Below are positions 1 through 8,525 of a stretch of 64,000 nt of DNA, piece after piece (position 1 is the first letter of the stretch; each line of letters opens with the position of its first letter). This stretch comes from JACPFV01 sp038043245. GTDB taxonomy: Bacteria; Pseudomonadota; Gammaproteobacteria; Nevskiales; Nevskiaceae. Below the pieces are notes generated by a model, which saw nothing but the letters and a program-made list of their open reading frames with translations, made no database searches and had not been told where the DNA came from. The translations under genes and the position numbers were made by a program. The stretch is from contig JBBTCH010000001.1 of NCBI GenBank assembly GCA_038043245.1, positions 868,001 to 932,000 of the forward strand, read 5' to 3'.

Positions 1-1
1 C

Positions 2-280
2 GTGCCATTGGGTGTGCAGTTGATGATGTATCTGGCGCCCGTGATCTGGCCGCTGTCACTACTCGAAGCTCGGCTCGGTAGTGCAGTCGACATCGGGCGC
101 TTCTTGTACGGGTTCTACCCAATGGCAGGCGTGATCGAGGGTTTCCGATCCGCCGTGCTCGGTTCACGGGCCATGCCATGGGACATGCTGTTGAGTGGAT
201 CCATTAGTGCGATCGCCATTCTGGTATCTGGTCTGTGGTTCTTCTCGCGCCGCGAACCGCGATTCGCCGACGTGGCGTAA
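2..280 (+). CDS. wzm: ABC-2 polysaccharide export permease, C-terminal part (Wzm-like)
   Basis: This is the last ~92 residues of an inner-membrane permease. The frame is open at the window edge, so the GTG at base 2 is not a credible start. Two hydrophobic helices are visible (about residues 5-22 and 62-82), with a YPMAGVIEGFR segment between them that resembles the NPM-x-IIE-x-FR loop of Wzm/TagG-type ABC-2 permeases, and a short basic tail (RREPR). The gene ends 10 bp before a Wzt-type ATPase, the usual partner. Known role of the family: moving undecaprenyl-linked O-antigen or other glycan across the inner membrane. The assignment rests on context as much as on the fragment. Confidence 0.85.
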   Translation: MPLGVQLMMYLAPVIWPLSLLEARLGSAVDIGRFLYGFYPMAGVIEGFRSAVLGSRAMPWDMLLSGSISAIAILVSGLWFFSRREPRFADVA

Positions 281-290
281 GCATCAGCCA

Positions 291-1622
291 ATGAGCCGCC
301 CGATAATTGAAGTCCGTGGCCTATCCAAGCTTTACCGGATCGGAGAGGCCGAAATGCGCGAAGGCTCATGGCTCAAGGGTATTGCGTCGTTGTTGCAGCG
401 TCCGATCGAGAATTTCCGCCGGTTGCGCGCCCTGTCCAACATTGATCCGGGCATAGAGGATCCGAACGTTCTGTGGGCGCTGCGTGATGTGAGTTTCGAT
501 GTAATGGACGGCGAAGTCCTAGGGGTCATCGGCGGTAATGGCGCGGGGAAGAGTACGCTACTGAAGATTCTTTCACGCATCACCATGCCGACCCGGGGTG
601 AAGCGGACCTGTACGGCAAAGTGTCATCCTTGCTCGAAGTGGGCACGGGCTTTCATCCAGAGCTGACCGGTCGCGAAAACGTGTTTATGAACGGCACCAT
701 ACTTGGCATGAGCGCGCGCGAGGTCCGCGCCAAGTTTGAAGAAATCGTCGAGTTTTCCGGCGTGACTCGTTTCATCGATACGCCGGTCAAGTGGTACTCC
801 TCAGGAATGCGCATGCGGCTGGCGTTTTCGGTGGCCGCCCACCTCGACGCACCGATCATGATCGTGGACGAAGTGCTGGCAGTGGGCGACGTGACATTTC
901 AGAAGAAGTGCCTCGCCAAGCTCGATGACGTCGGGCATAGCGGCAGGACGGTACTTTTCGTGTCGCACAACCTTGCTGCACTTAGGCGAATCTGCACACG
1001 GGCGCTGATGTTGAAGGATGGGCGCTTGGTGATGGACGGCCCGGTTGACGTCGTAGTCAAGGAATATCTGGGTGGCGATAAGCTCGTGGCAGAGCGTGTC
1101 TGGCCGGCCGGTGGTGGGCCCGGCGGTAACGTGGTTCAGCTCACACGCGCGGTCGCGCTGCGTCAGGACGGCACGCCGGCGACGCGATTTGGTGAACACG
1201 AGCCGATCCACCTCGTTATGGAGTTCGAGTGCCGTTCTGTAAATGCGCCGGGGATATCCGGCCGCTTGGCTCTGATGACCCCCCAGGGAGACTGCATTTT
1301 CCTGTCGGTTGATCACACGACGCGTGGCGGTCAGCAAATAATGCGTGGCGGCATCTATCGAAAGACCTGCGTGATTCCAAGCTATTTCCTCAACGAAGGA
1401 ATTCACAGCGTCGTGATGGTTCTGGCGAATTACATGACCAACGAAAAGCTCGCCGAATTTGAGAATGCTGTTGTTTTTGAAGTCATGGATCGCTACGTCG
1501 GCGGCGACGTGCGCGGGGAGTATCTCAAAGGCGCTTTCCCCGGTGCCGTGCGGCCTATGCTGGATTGGCGCACGGAAACCATTGCCATGGACGACTGCCA
1601 CAGCAGGCTCGTCCAGAACTAG
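291..1622 (+). CDS. wzt: ABC transporter ATPase with glycan-binding C-terminal domain (Wzt)
   Basis: ATP-binding subunit of an O-antigen or polysaccharide ABC exporter, 443 aa from the ATG at 291; the frame is open further upstream but would overlap the permease. The nucleotide-binding domain spans about residues 5-260, with Walker A (GGNGAGKST, ~81-89), signature YSSGMRMRL and Walker B MIVDEVLAVGD. Residues ~290-430 form an extra C-terminal domain like the Wzt carbohydrate-binding domain, which in characterised O-antigen systems recognises the modified non-reducing end of the chain. The extended N-terminal insert before the Walker A is typical of Wzt/TagH. The stop codon shares the bases CTAG with the stop of the convergent glycosyltransferase. 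The C-terminal domain fits the methyl-sugar genes nearby (inference). Confidence 0.93.
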   Translation: MSRPIIEVRGLSKLYRIGEAEMREGSWLKGIASLLQRPIENFRRLRALSNIDPGIEDPNVLWALRDVSFDVMDGEVLGVIGGNGAGKSTLLKILSRITMPTRGEADLYGKVSSLLEVGTGFHPELTGRENVFMNGTILGMSAREVRAKFEEIVEFSGVTRFIDTPVKWYSSGMRMRLAFSVAAHLDAPIMIVDEVLAVGDVTFQKKCLAKLDDVGHSGRTVLFVSHNLAALRRICTRALMLKDGRLVMDGPVDVVVKEYLGGDKLVAERVWPAGGGPGGNVVQLTRAVALRQDGTPATRFGEHEPIHLVMEFECRSVNAPGISGRLALMTPQGDCIFLSVDHTTRGGQQIMRGGIYRKTCVIPSYFLNEGIHSVVMVLANYMTNEKLAEFENAVVFEVMDRYVGGDVRGEYLKGAFPGAVRPMLDWRTETIAMDDCHSRLVQN

Positions 1623-2551
1623 CGGGCGCGAGATGCGCGCAGCCTTTGCAAGGCGGCACGTAAGAAATTCCTGACCCAGTTCGACAGGCGTGATGATGGC
1701 TTTCGGGCCCTAACCTGGTGGTGCCATTGCCAGTGGAAATCGATGAAGCAGGCCACACGACATGGCAGTCGAATTACCGTGTGGGTTTCAGCTGTCGCGA
1801 TTCCTGCCCCCTGCCACACCAGCTGCTCGACCTGAAAAGCAGGGGGCGCCTTCAACGAATGCCGCGCGATATGTTGCTGGCGTGATTGCAGATGCTTGGC
1901 ATAGTAGAAACGCGAACCTGGTTCGTAGACTGCGTCGCCGGTCAAAAGCACCCATGTCAGAAACAGCAGGTCCTCACCGAACCCGGACTGGGCCCAGTTG
2001 TAATTGCGCAGAGCAGCCGAACGGAACAGACCGTAGATCTCGTAGTAGCGTCGGCGCCGATAAAGACGCCGCAGTGCTTCACGACGACTGAGCCCGGCCG
2101 TGGAGAATTCGTACGGCTCGATCGGGAAGTCTTGGGGTGACGCCGGCGGGGCGAAGACGACTAGGTCCGAAAAAACGAGGGAGGCAGATGGATTTCGACG
2201 ATGGCCGCGAAGGAGTGTTCCAACGTAGTCCGGATCGCGCACATCATCATGCGCCGCCCACATGAAGTAGTCGCCGGTTGATTGTTCGAAAGCAAATTGG
2301 AAATTTTGCCAGCCACGCAGAGGCGTCGACTGGCGGAAATAATGGACGCGCGGATCGGCCTGTGCGTACTCTTGACAAAGAGTCGCCGTGTCATCCTCCG
2401 AGGCGTTGTCAGAAATGATGACCTCGATCCGACGATGCTTCTGCCGTAGCACCGAATCGAGAGCGGCACGGAGCGTGGTTGCACCGTTGCGGACTGGGAT
2501 TCCGACGCTGACCAGCGTCTCGGGCTGGGTCGCAGCGGGCTGCTCGGGCAT
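1619..2551 (-). CDS. Family 2 glycosyltransferase
   Basis: A 310-aa GT-A fold glycosyltransferase. It starts with the family 2 signature: SVGIPVRNGATTL (about 15-27), the nucleotide-binding SDNASEDDT (~47-60) and the metal-binding acidic motif in AAHDDVRD (~99-106). It probably transfers one sugar of the repeat unit from a nucleotide sugar to a lipid-linked acceptor at the cytoplasmic face of the membrane; donor and acceptor cannot be told from sequence. The region after ~200 is less conserved and has no clear membrane anchor. It follows the CmcI-like gene by 30 bp on the same strand, so the two are probably co-transcribed. No strong Shine-Dalgarno precedes the ATG. Confidence 0.9.
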   Translation of the reverse strand: MPEQPAATQPETLVSVGIPVRNGATTLRAALDSVLRQKHRRIEVIISDNASEDDTATLCQEYAQADPRVHYFRQSTPLRGWQNFQFAFEQSTGDYFMWAAHDDVRDPDYVGTLLRGHRRNPSASLVFSDLVVFAPPASPQDFPIEPYEFSTAGLSRREALRRLYRRRRYYEIYGLFRSAALRNYNWAQSGFGEDLLFLTWVLLTGDAVYEPGSRFYYAKHLQSRQQHIARHSLKAPPAFQVEQLVWQGAGIATAETHTVIRLPCRVACFIDFHWQWHHQVRARKPSSRLSNWVRNFLRAALQRLRASRAR

Positions 2552-2581
2552 CGGCGCGCGTGAAAAGCTGGTAGTCCCGTC

Positions 2582-3349
2582 CTAGCGCACGCGCCGTAGG
2601 TACGAGTTGGGCCAATACGTGATGTTCCGGCTAAGAGTGCTCTCGTTGAACGCCCAGGCCGGCTGTTCGATCTGGAACTTGTCGGTGGTTTTGATGAACG
2701 CCTCGATCGCGTCCAGCGGCGCATCGTCGTGCCAAGCCCGTTTACCGTTGGGCAGATCGTGCAGGTCGCGCATGATGCCGTCGGTCACAACGATGTAGGA
2801 ATCCAGCGAGACCAGGGGGGCGTAGAGTTCCAATTCCTTCGCGACGTGCGCCTTGCTGTGATTCGAATCCAGGATGACTAGGACCCGGTCATCGGGTTTC
2901 AAGTGCTGCTTCACGCGCGCCAATGTTTCCTTTGACGAAGAATCGCCCTCAATCAGCTCCATGCGGTCGCGAAGCATGTGCGCGTCGAGCGCGGCCCAGT
3001 TGTGCGGGCGTATTTCTACATCGACACCAATCACGCGCCCTTGGCCCAGGAGCTTCAGCAAGCTTGCATAGAGGCTAATAGACCCACCGTGGGCCACGCC
3101 GCATTCGACGATGACGCTCGGGTTGACCTTGAAAATCACTTCCTGGATTCTCAGCACATCCTCGGGCATCTGTATGATGGGCCGGCCGAGCCACGTGAAC
3201 GTATACGTGTACTTCTGATTCCAGCCGATCCTCACCCATTCTCGCGAGATAATTTCAAACGCGCGGTCGGAATAGAGCGGGATGCTCTCCGTGCCCTGCG
3301 CGGTCTGCACGAGCAGCAAGCCCTGTTCCTGATCAATGGTTATTTTCAT
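2582..3349 (-). CDS. CmcI/cephalosporin hydroxylase-family SAM methyltransferase
   Basis: A 255-aa protein of the cephalosporin hydroxylase (CmcI) family, Rossmann-fold SAM-dependent methyltransferases that include rhamnosyl O-methyltransferases. Visible features: WLGRPIIQMPEDVLRIQE (~53-70), the SAM-binding strand VIVECGVAHGGS (~79-90), the acidic VIGVDVEIR (~103-111) and LVILDSNHSKAHV (~155-167), where Asp and His residues bind metal in CmcI. In a polysaccharide cluster such enzymes usually O-methylate a sugar, often the chain-terminating residue; that role here is inference. It is first in a two-gene minus-strand unit with the glycosyltransferase and is divergent from the SDR gene at 3479. 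Confidence 0.88.
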   Translation of the reverse strand: MKITIDQEQGLLLVQTAQGTESIPLYSDRAFEIISREWVRIGWNQKYTYTFTWLGRPIIQMPEDVLRIQEVIFKVNPSVIVECGVAHGGSISLYASLLKLLGQGRVIGVDVEIRPHNWAALDAHMLRDRMELIEGDSSSKETLARVKQHLKPDDRVLVILDSNHSKAHVAKELELYAPLVSLDSYIVVTDGIMRDLHDLPNGKRAWHDDAPLDAIEAFIKTTDKFQIEQPAWAFNESTLSRNITYWPNSYLRRVR

Positions 3350-3478
3350 GAGTCGTTATTACGGATGCTTCGGGAAATGCGCGGAGTATCGCGGAGTATA
3401 CTTAGCGCCCGCTGGTCGCGGCGTATCGTAATGCATGTTTCATGTACAACCGCGGTCTGCTGACCTTCCGGCAGCAAG
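3350..3478. promoter_or_regulatory. Divergent promoter region with a tandem 10-bp repeat
   Basis: This 129-bp gap separates the CmcI-like gene (minus) from the SDR gene (plus) and must carry both promoters. The nonamer GCGGAGTAT occurs twice in tandem at 3381-3389 and 3391-3399, a spacing of one helical turn. This could be a paired binding site for a regulator. I could not identify a convincing -35/-10 pair. Confidence 0.4.
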
Positions 3479-4387
3479 ATGAATATCCTGGTTTTTGGTG
3501 GGCGCGGTTTCATCGGGTCACATGTCGTTCGCCGACTGACGCAGTCTAGTTTCCGGCCTCTCGTCCCGTTAGTTCAGTCGCGCTCCTCCGGACGTTTGGA
3601 CGGACTCGCTGACTTGATCGAGCCGCTCGAGATCGAGTCGGATTCGCTTAAGACGTTGGGTGCATCACTGGCCGGACGGAAAATAGACGCGGTTATCGAC
3701 GCCGCTTGGTTACCGCAGCGACCCGATATCGTCGGAAGCAGTCAGAATACTGAAGCGGCACAGGCAATGTGTGAACGAGCGGCTTGGGCAGCGGGACAAG
3801 GCGCCAAGATTTGGATTGGATTCGGCACATGCTTGGAATACGGCTTGTCTTCGCCGGCGCCGGTTGCCGAAACGAGCCCCGTGAATCCGCGCTCGCCTTA
3901 CGCCGAGGCCAAGATCGCCACGTACAAGTCTATTTCCGCAGCCCACGGCGACTCGATGCGTATCGTCTGGGCACGGCCGTTTTACGTATTCGGCTCCGGT
4001 GATCATCTACACCGGCTGCTGCCGGATGCGGCGCACGCACTCTCGACCGGCGGCAGCTACGACCTCAAGACTCCGGAGTATCGTCTGGACTTTGTGGATG
4101 TGCGCGACGTGGCCGAGGCCGTGGTTCGGCTCTTGAGCGTCGAGCATCGCGGTCCGGTTAATATCGGTACCGGTCGTATGCTGTCTGTGCTGGAAATGGC
4201 AACTTGGGTGTGGGAACTGACAGGGCGGCGCGGTCAACGCCCGCAAGCACGTAACCCGGCTGCCAAAATCCGGATGGAGTCGATCTGTGCGGATATCCGG
4301 CTGTTGTCCGAGCTCATAAAATGGACGCCGTCCGTTCCGACCCGCAAGTCAGTGGCCGATGCCATTGCGCCTTGGATCCGACCTTGA
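3479..4387 (+). CDS. NAD(P)-dependent nucleotide-sugar epimerase/dehydratase (SDR)
   Basis: Extended short-chain dehydrogenase, 302 aa. The N-terminal cofactor site reads VFGGRGFIGSHVV (~4-17) and the catalytic motif is Y-A-E-A-K in SPYAEAKIA (~140-148), with a GTCLEYG segment upstream supplying the Ser/Thr position. A RLDFVDVRDVAEAV motif (~203-216) is usual for sugar epimerases/reductases. It could reduce or epimerise the 4-keto sugar made by the CDP-glucose dehydratase in this cluster (inference); the exact substrate cannot be read. It is followed after 16 bp by the methyltransferase at 4404, so the two likely form a unit. Confidence 0.88.
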   Translation: MNILVFGGRGFIGSHVVRRLTQSSFRPLVPLVQSRSSGRLDGLADLIEPLEIESDSLKTLGASLAGRKIDAVIDAAWLPQRPDIVGSSQNTEAAQAMCERAAWAAGQGAKIWIGFGTCLEYGLSSPAPVAETSPVNPRSPYAEAKIATYKSISAAHGDSMRIVWARPFYVFGSGDHLHRLLPDAAHALSTGGSYDLKTPEYRLDFVDVRDVAEAVVRLLSVEHRGPVNIGTGRMLSVLEMATWVWELTGRRGQRPQARNPAAKIRMESICADIRLLSELIKWTPSVPTRKSVADAIAPWIRP

Positions 4388-4403
4388 TCAAGGAATGAGA
4401 ACA

Positions 4404-5597
4404 ATGCCACGCGCAAGAAAGATTCCTGCCGGACAAGCGGCTTCCGATCCTGTTTGCCGGTTGTGCGGGCTGCTGCTGACATCGCCTCCTCGAATGAAGG
4501 TCGCGAGCACGGAGAACGGGGTGCTGGGATTTCTGCAGGCGTCAGGCACCAAGGCCGATGCTATTCGGCACGAGGTTCAAGTGTACGAATGCGATGCCTG
4601 CGGCCTCGTGCAACTTTCCGGAAGCCCGGTACAGTATTCTGGCCTGACGTCAGTCTCTGCATCCTCGGATGCATTGCTGCAGTTCCGGCGCGCTCAGTTG
4701 CGACAATTCGCAAGTGAATTCGGGCTGGCGCAGCGTCCGGTCGTGGAGATCGGCTGCGGTGACGGCCACGGCCTGGCGATTCTCCACGAGCTTGGCGCCC
4801 GACCGTTCGGGGTGGATACGTCCGCTGGTGCGATCAAGGCATCCCACGCGCGCGGATTTCCCGCCCAGCTCGAAACCGTCAACACGGGCAGTCAGCTCAA
4901 CGGGGCTCCTTTCTCTGGCTGTGTCGCCTTGCACGTGCTTGAGCATGTGCCAGACATTCGGACTTTTTTGTGTGCCGTTCGCGCCAATCTGACGTCGGAC
5001 GCGGCAGTCCTGATCGAAGTGCCGGCGCTGGAGCAGTTGATTGCGCAGAAGCGGCATATTGAGTTCTTCGCTGATCATTTGAATTATTTCTCGCGCAACA
5101 CTTTGAGCCGGGCGCTGGAGTTGACCGGATTTGAAGTGCTCAGAATCGAACAGACTTGGTTCGACGAGCATCTGACTGCGACGGCGCGTGTTCGCGCCGG
5201 TCTCGATTGGCAGCCATTGCGCCGGGCACGTGACGACCTGATGGGGTCATTTGCCCGACTCATCAGTGATGTCGGCGCTCAGGGCGGACGTTTTGCCATC
5301 TGGGGCGCAAGCGCGCAGGCCGTCACCCTGATGGCCGAGCTTGGGCCTGATCTGGCGCGTCAGATCGCTTTCGTCATTGATTCTTCGCCGGCCAAGCAAG
5401 GGCGCCGCATGTCAGGCAGTGAGGTCGAAGTGGTGGCTCCGACCCCCGAGCGTTTGGCGGGAGTAAGTTACGTTCTTATCACGGCCACCCGGTTCGAGAA
5501 GGAAATCCGAGAGACCCTTGCGCGTGCTGATTCATTCAAAGGACATTGCGCGGTGTTGCGAGGGAACGAAATTGTGCCTTGCGCTCAGGTTGCATAA
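4404..5597 (+). CDS. Three-part SAM methyltransferase (zinc site, Rossmann core, C-terminal domain)
   Basis: A 397-aa protein. I chose the ATG at 4404 because AGGA sits 9 bp upstream; an in-frame ATG at 4395 is possible. Order of parts: an N-terminal CxxC pair (CRLC ~18-21 and CDAC further on) as in putative zinc-binding methyltransferase domains, a SAM-binding core with VVEIGCGDGHG and HVLEHV, and a C-terminal region with IWGASAQAVTL and a second Rossmann-like fold. This layout is that of the sugar C-methyltransferase group (TylC3/NovU-like), though this copy is more divergent than the one at 9357. Substrate is unknown. It may methylate a keto-sugar in this pathway. Confidence 0.83.
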   Translation: MPRARKIPAGQAASDPVCRLCGLLLTSPPRMKVASTENGVLGFLQASGTKADAIRHEVQVYECDACGLVQLSGSPVQYSGLTSVSASSDALLQFRRAQLRQFASEFGLAQRPVVEIGCGDGHGLAILHELGARPFGVDTSAGAIKASHARGFPAQLETVNTGSQLNGAPFSGCVALHVLEHVPDIRTFLCAVRANLTSDAAVLIEVPALEQLIAQKRHIEFFADHLNYFSRNTLSRALELTGFEVLRIEQTWFDEHLTATARVRAGLDWQPLRRARDDLMGSFARLISDVGAQGGRFAIWGASAQAVTLMAELGPDLARQIAFVIDSSPAKQGRRMSGSEVEVVAPTPERLAGVSYVLITATRFEKEIRETLARADSFKGHCAVLRGNEIVPCAQVA

Positions 5598-5603
5598 GCA
5601 ACG

Positions 5604-6860
5604 CTAATCCCCGGGATTCACATTTTCTGTGTGCCAGTTCTCGATCCCTGACTCGATACCATATTTCTTGCGGGTAGGCGCTAGCCAATTTTTTACAGCG
5701 GCGATCTCCGCCGGATGGTTATGCATCCACCGTTCGAACTCGACTCGATAGACACGTTCCGATTCGGAGATAGTTGCAACATCGGGCCGGACGGCGATTT
5801 CGACCGGCGTCGGGCGATTCGAGTAGATCGTCTCCACCATCAGGTTCCCATAGGCGGTCCGAAAGTGCGACGGCTCCCAGAACCAATGCATAAGTTGGCT
5901 GCGATCGGCAACCTTCGGCACTGGTTCAGTCGTCAAGTCGTTGAGCAGGGCGAAATCCCAAAGAAGCACGTCCGCACCTCGTGAGTGAGCCCGTGCTGCG
6001 ATCTGGACGATAGCGCGCTTCCACTTTAGGAAAGTCCCCTGCTGTCCGATATCCGCCATTGTGGCGTGCAGCAGCACATGCGTCGGATTGATGGCGAGCC
6101 GCAGCTCGATGCCATGTTCACGACATAGTTCGATGATGCGTTCCAGTTCCTCCAGCGAGGGCAGCCGGTCGTCAAGTCCCGGGGCCAATGCCCCGGGTTT
6201 GCCGATTTGTGTGGCCACCCCTTGCAACAAGTCTGCAGACAGATCGCGGACCGATCGACCGGCAGATTCGTGTTCCCACCAGGCTGTACTGCGCTCGCCG
6301 CTGAGTTCCAGCGCATAGACCTCGACAGGGTTGCGAAGCATGTCAATGCTTTTCAAGAGGGCGTCTGCGCCCAAGGCCAGTCCCAAGAGTTCGTTGACGG
6401 GGTAGGACGACCACCTCGCCTTGGAGTTGTGTGCGAGCCGCGCTTCCATGAAATCGCCGCGATGCCTTCCATCGGTCCGGAAAATTTCCAAGTCCAGCCC
6501 AAGCAGAACCTGCTTCACCGGGCCCTGCGCAATGGCATGCTCAAGATAGCGTCGCGCTTCGTAAATCTGACCCGCCGGGAGCCCGGAGTTGTAAGGCCTG
6601 TCGCAAGACCAGCCGCCGTGAGCGGGGCGAATGCCCACTTCCGCGCGGCTGGAGCCCAGCACCAAGCAGTCAGGGCGGTAGGTGTGGATCGCGTAAGCCT
6701 TGGCCATACGCAGCGCAGTGGCCAGCCGTACGTTGACCATCTTGCCGCGCACGAGCGCGAACACATCGAAAGAGTCCACGGTCACGTTGACCGCGACGAG
6801 TACCGACGCCAAGAGTGCCGTTGCAGCACCCACGTGAATTAAATAGCGTCGGATCGACAT
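5604..6860 (-). CDS. Membrane-anchored GSSR-motif protein paired with MBOAT acyltransferase
   Basis: A 418-aa protein with one N-terminal membrane segment (~8-28) and a periplasmic body. It has the GSSR motif (~69-72), which matches block I of SGNH-like proteins found beside MBOAT O-acyltransferases, followed by PYNSGLPAGQIYE and LLGLDLEIFR. Near the C-terminus, FWEPSHFR with a downstream Gly resembles the Asp/His block. The start is 3 bp after the stop of the MBOAT gene, so they are one transcript. By analogy with alginate and other polysaccharide O-acetylation systems, it probably acts with the MBOAT partner to put an acyl group on the glycan. Catalytic status is uncertain because the Asp of the usual Asp-x-x-His is Glu here. 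Confidence 0.75.
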   Translation of the reverse strand: MSIRRYLIHVGAATALLASVLVAVNVTVDSFDVFALVRGKMVNVRLATALRMAKAYAIHTYRPDCLVLGSSRAEVGIRPAHGGWSCDRPYNSGLPAGQIYEARRYLEHAIAQGPVKQVLLGLDLEIFRTDGRHRGDFMEARLAHNSKARWSSYPVNELLGLALGADALLKSIDMLRNPVEVYALELSGERSTAWWEHESAGRSVRDLSADLLQGVATQIGKPGALAPGLDDRLPSLEELERIIELCREHGIELRLAINPTHVLLHATMADIGQQGTFLKWKRAIVQIAARAHSRGADVLLWDFALLNDLTTEPVPKVADRSQLMHWFWEPSHFRTAYGNLMVETIYSNRPTPVEIAVRPDVATISESERVYRVEFERWMHNHPAEIAAVKNWLAPTRKKYGIESGIENWHTENVNPGD

Positions 6861-6863
6861 GGG

Positions 6864-8405
6864 CTAGAACTGGAAGTAGAAGAACTCGCGGACATGACTT
6901 AGCTGCGTCAGCGAAACGACGATCATTGCGCCTACGATCCATGCCCAAACCGTGTTCGGATGCCACGTGAACAGCACGCGTTCGGGCTGCAATGTTTCAG
7001 CGGACAACGAATGCTGCGTCGGTCTGTATCTACCGAACAACTGCTCGGTGTTCGGCATGCCGTAGGTGACGAACAGGCAGATGCCGATCCAGCCAAGCAT
7101 GCTCCATCCGGGAATCACGGGTAGATCCGCATAGTGCACTCCGGGCAACGCTCCCAAGGTGTCGGCCATGAATATGGGAAGAGCAAAGCCTTGGAAGCCG
7201 AGCATCCCCTTGACCATGCGTGCGCCATCGCTCAAAGACGGGAACATGAAGATCGCCAGTGGCAGCACGTAACAGCAGAACGTCACCAGGCGGCCGGACA
7301 ACATCCTCAGGTAACGGCCCAGTGCCGTCACAGGCGGCGCAAAGTGCAGGAAGCGGTCCCAGAGATTGTTGAACATGATGATCAGACCGACCGCCACTCC
7401 CCAAACAATGTAGTTCCAGCCCGAGCCATGCCAGAGACCGCAAACCACCATGGTCACCATGCTCGCGGTGTACTTGCGCAGCTCACCGTACCGGCTGCCG
7501 CCGATCGGGATGTAGATGTAGTCGCGCAGGAACTTCATCAGCGTCATGTTCCAGCGCCGCCAGAAATCGATCGGCGAGGTCGCTTTGTAGGGCGAGAAGA
7601 AATTGAGTGGCATGCGTACGCCGAACAGCAATCCTAGCCCTGCCGCCATGTCGGCGTAACCGGAATAGTCGAAGTAGATCTGTAGCGCACAGGCCGTCAT
7701 CACGCCCCAGCTCTCAAAAAATCCCAGCGGTACGCCTTCGTCGATCAGGGGATACGCGCCGATGAAGTACCCACCAACTGGGTCCGCCAGCCAGACCTTC
7801 TTCATAAGCCCGACCGCGATCAGGGAGAGACCTACCGCATAGTCGATGCCGTGGAAGGTTCGGTCGTAGAAACCCGCGAACTGCGGAATGATCTTGGAGT
7901 GGTGAGTGATGGGCCCGGCAATCAGGTGCGGGAAGATCACGATGAACAGGCAGTAGCTGAGGAAATTGCACTCCGGCTTGCCGGACCTGTAGGTGTCCAC
8001 GACATAGGAGATCTGCTGGAACGTATAGAACGAGATGGCCAGCGGCAGCACAATTGCCAGCGGCGCATGACTTTGGCCGGTGAACTGGTCGAACACGTCG
8101 AGCAGGAAGCCGGCGTACTTGAAGTAGCCCAGGATGCCCAGGTTGAACGCCAGGCCGGCCAGAAGCAGCGGCTTGCGCGCGCCGGGCGCCGCGCCGCCGA
8201 GCGCCAGGCCGAAGGCGAAGTTGCCACTGATGGACGCCAAGATCAGCAACAGGAACTTCGGGTTCCACCAGCCATAGAAGAACAGTGAGGAGGCCAGCAG
8301 CCACCAAGCGGCGGCGCGTCCCCGGCCCTGGCGCTTGAGCAGCAGGAATCCCGCCCAGGTAATAGGCAGGAAGGCGAGCAGAAAAACGTAACTGTGGAAA
8401 AGCAT
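6864..8405 (-). CDS. MBOAT-family O-acyltransferase (AlgI-like)
   Basis: A 513-aa multispanning membrane protein of the membrane-bound O-acyltransferase family. Diagnostic parts are FDYSGYADMAAGLGLLFG, the loop NFFSPYKATSPIDFWRRWN and the active-site His in VVCGLWHGSGWNYIVWG, all in the expected order for AlgI/DltB-type proteins. The reaction is transfer of an acyl (usually acetyl) group across the inner membrane to a periplasmic carbohydrate acceptor. Its partner is the GSSR protein downstream. The pair is inserted between sugar-methyltransferase genes, so the likely acceptor is the same surface glycan (inference). Confidence 0.93.
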   Translation of the reverse strand: MLFHSYVFLLAFLPITWAGFLLLKRQGRGRAAAWWLLASSLFFYGWWNPKFLLLILASISGNFAFGLALGGAAPGARKPLLLAGLAFNLGILGYFKYAGFLLDVFDQFTGQSHAPLAIVLPLAISFYTFQQISYVVDTYRSGKPECNFLSYCLFIVIFPHLIAGPITHHSKIIPQFAGFYDRTFHGIDYAVGLSLIAVGLMKKVWLADPVGGYFIGAYPLIDEGVPLGFFESWGVMTACALQIYFDYSGYADMAAGLGLLFGVRMPLNFFSPYKATSPIDFWRRWNMTLMKFLRDYIYIPIGGSRYGELRKYTASMVTMVVCGLWHGSGWNYIVWGVAVGLIIMFNNLWDRFLHFAPPVTALGRYLRMLSGRLVTFCCYVLPLAIFMFPSLSDGARMVKGMLGFQGFALPIFMADTLGALPGVHYADLPVIPGWSMLGWIGICLFVTYGMPNTEQLFGRYRPTQHSLSAETLQPERVLFTWHPNTVWAWIVGAMIVVSLTQLSHVREFFYFQF

Positions 8406-8525
8406 CTAGTGGCGACATCCTTGTCGTGGTGCAGATTTACCAATCGGCCCGGCTTCAAAACTTGCTATTCTTGGGTCGCTCAGTGCCATGGATGGCGCTA
8501 CGCGGTCATCCACTGGGGAACCACC

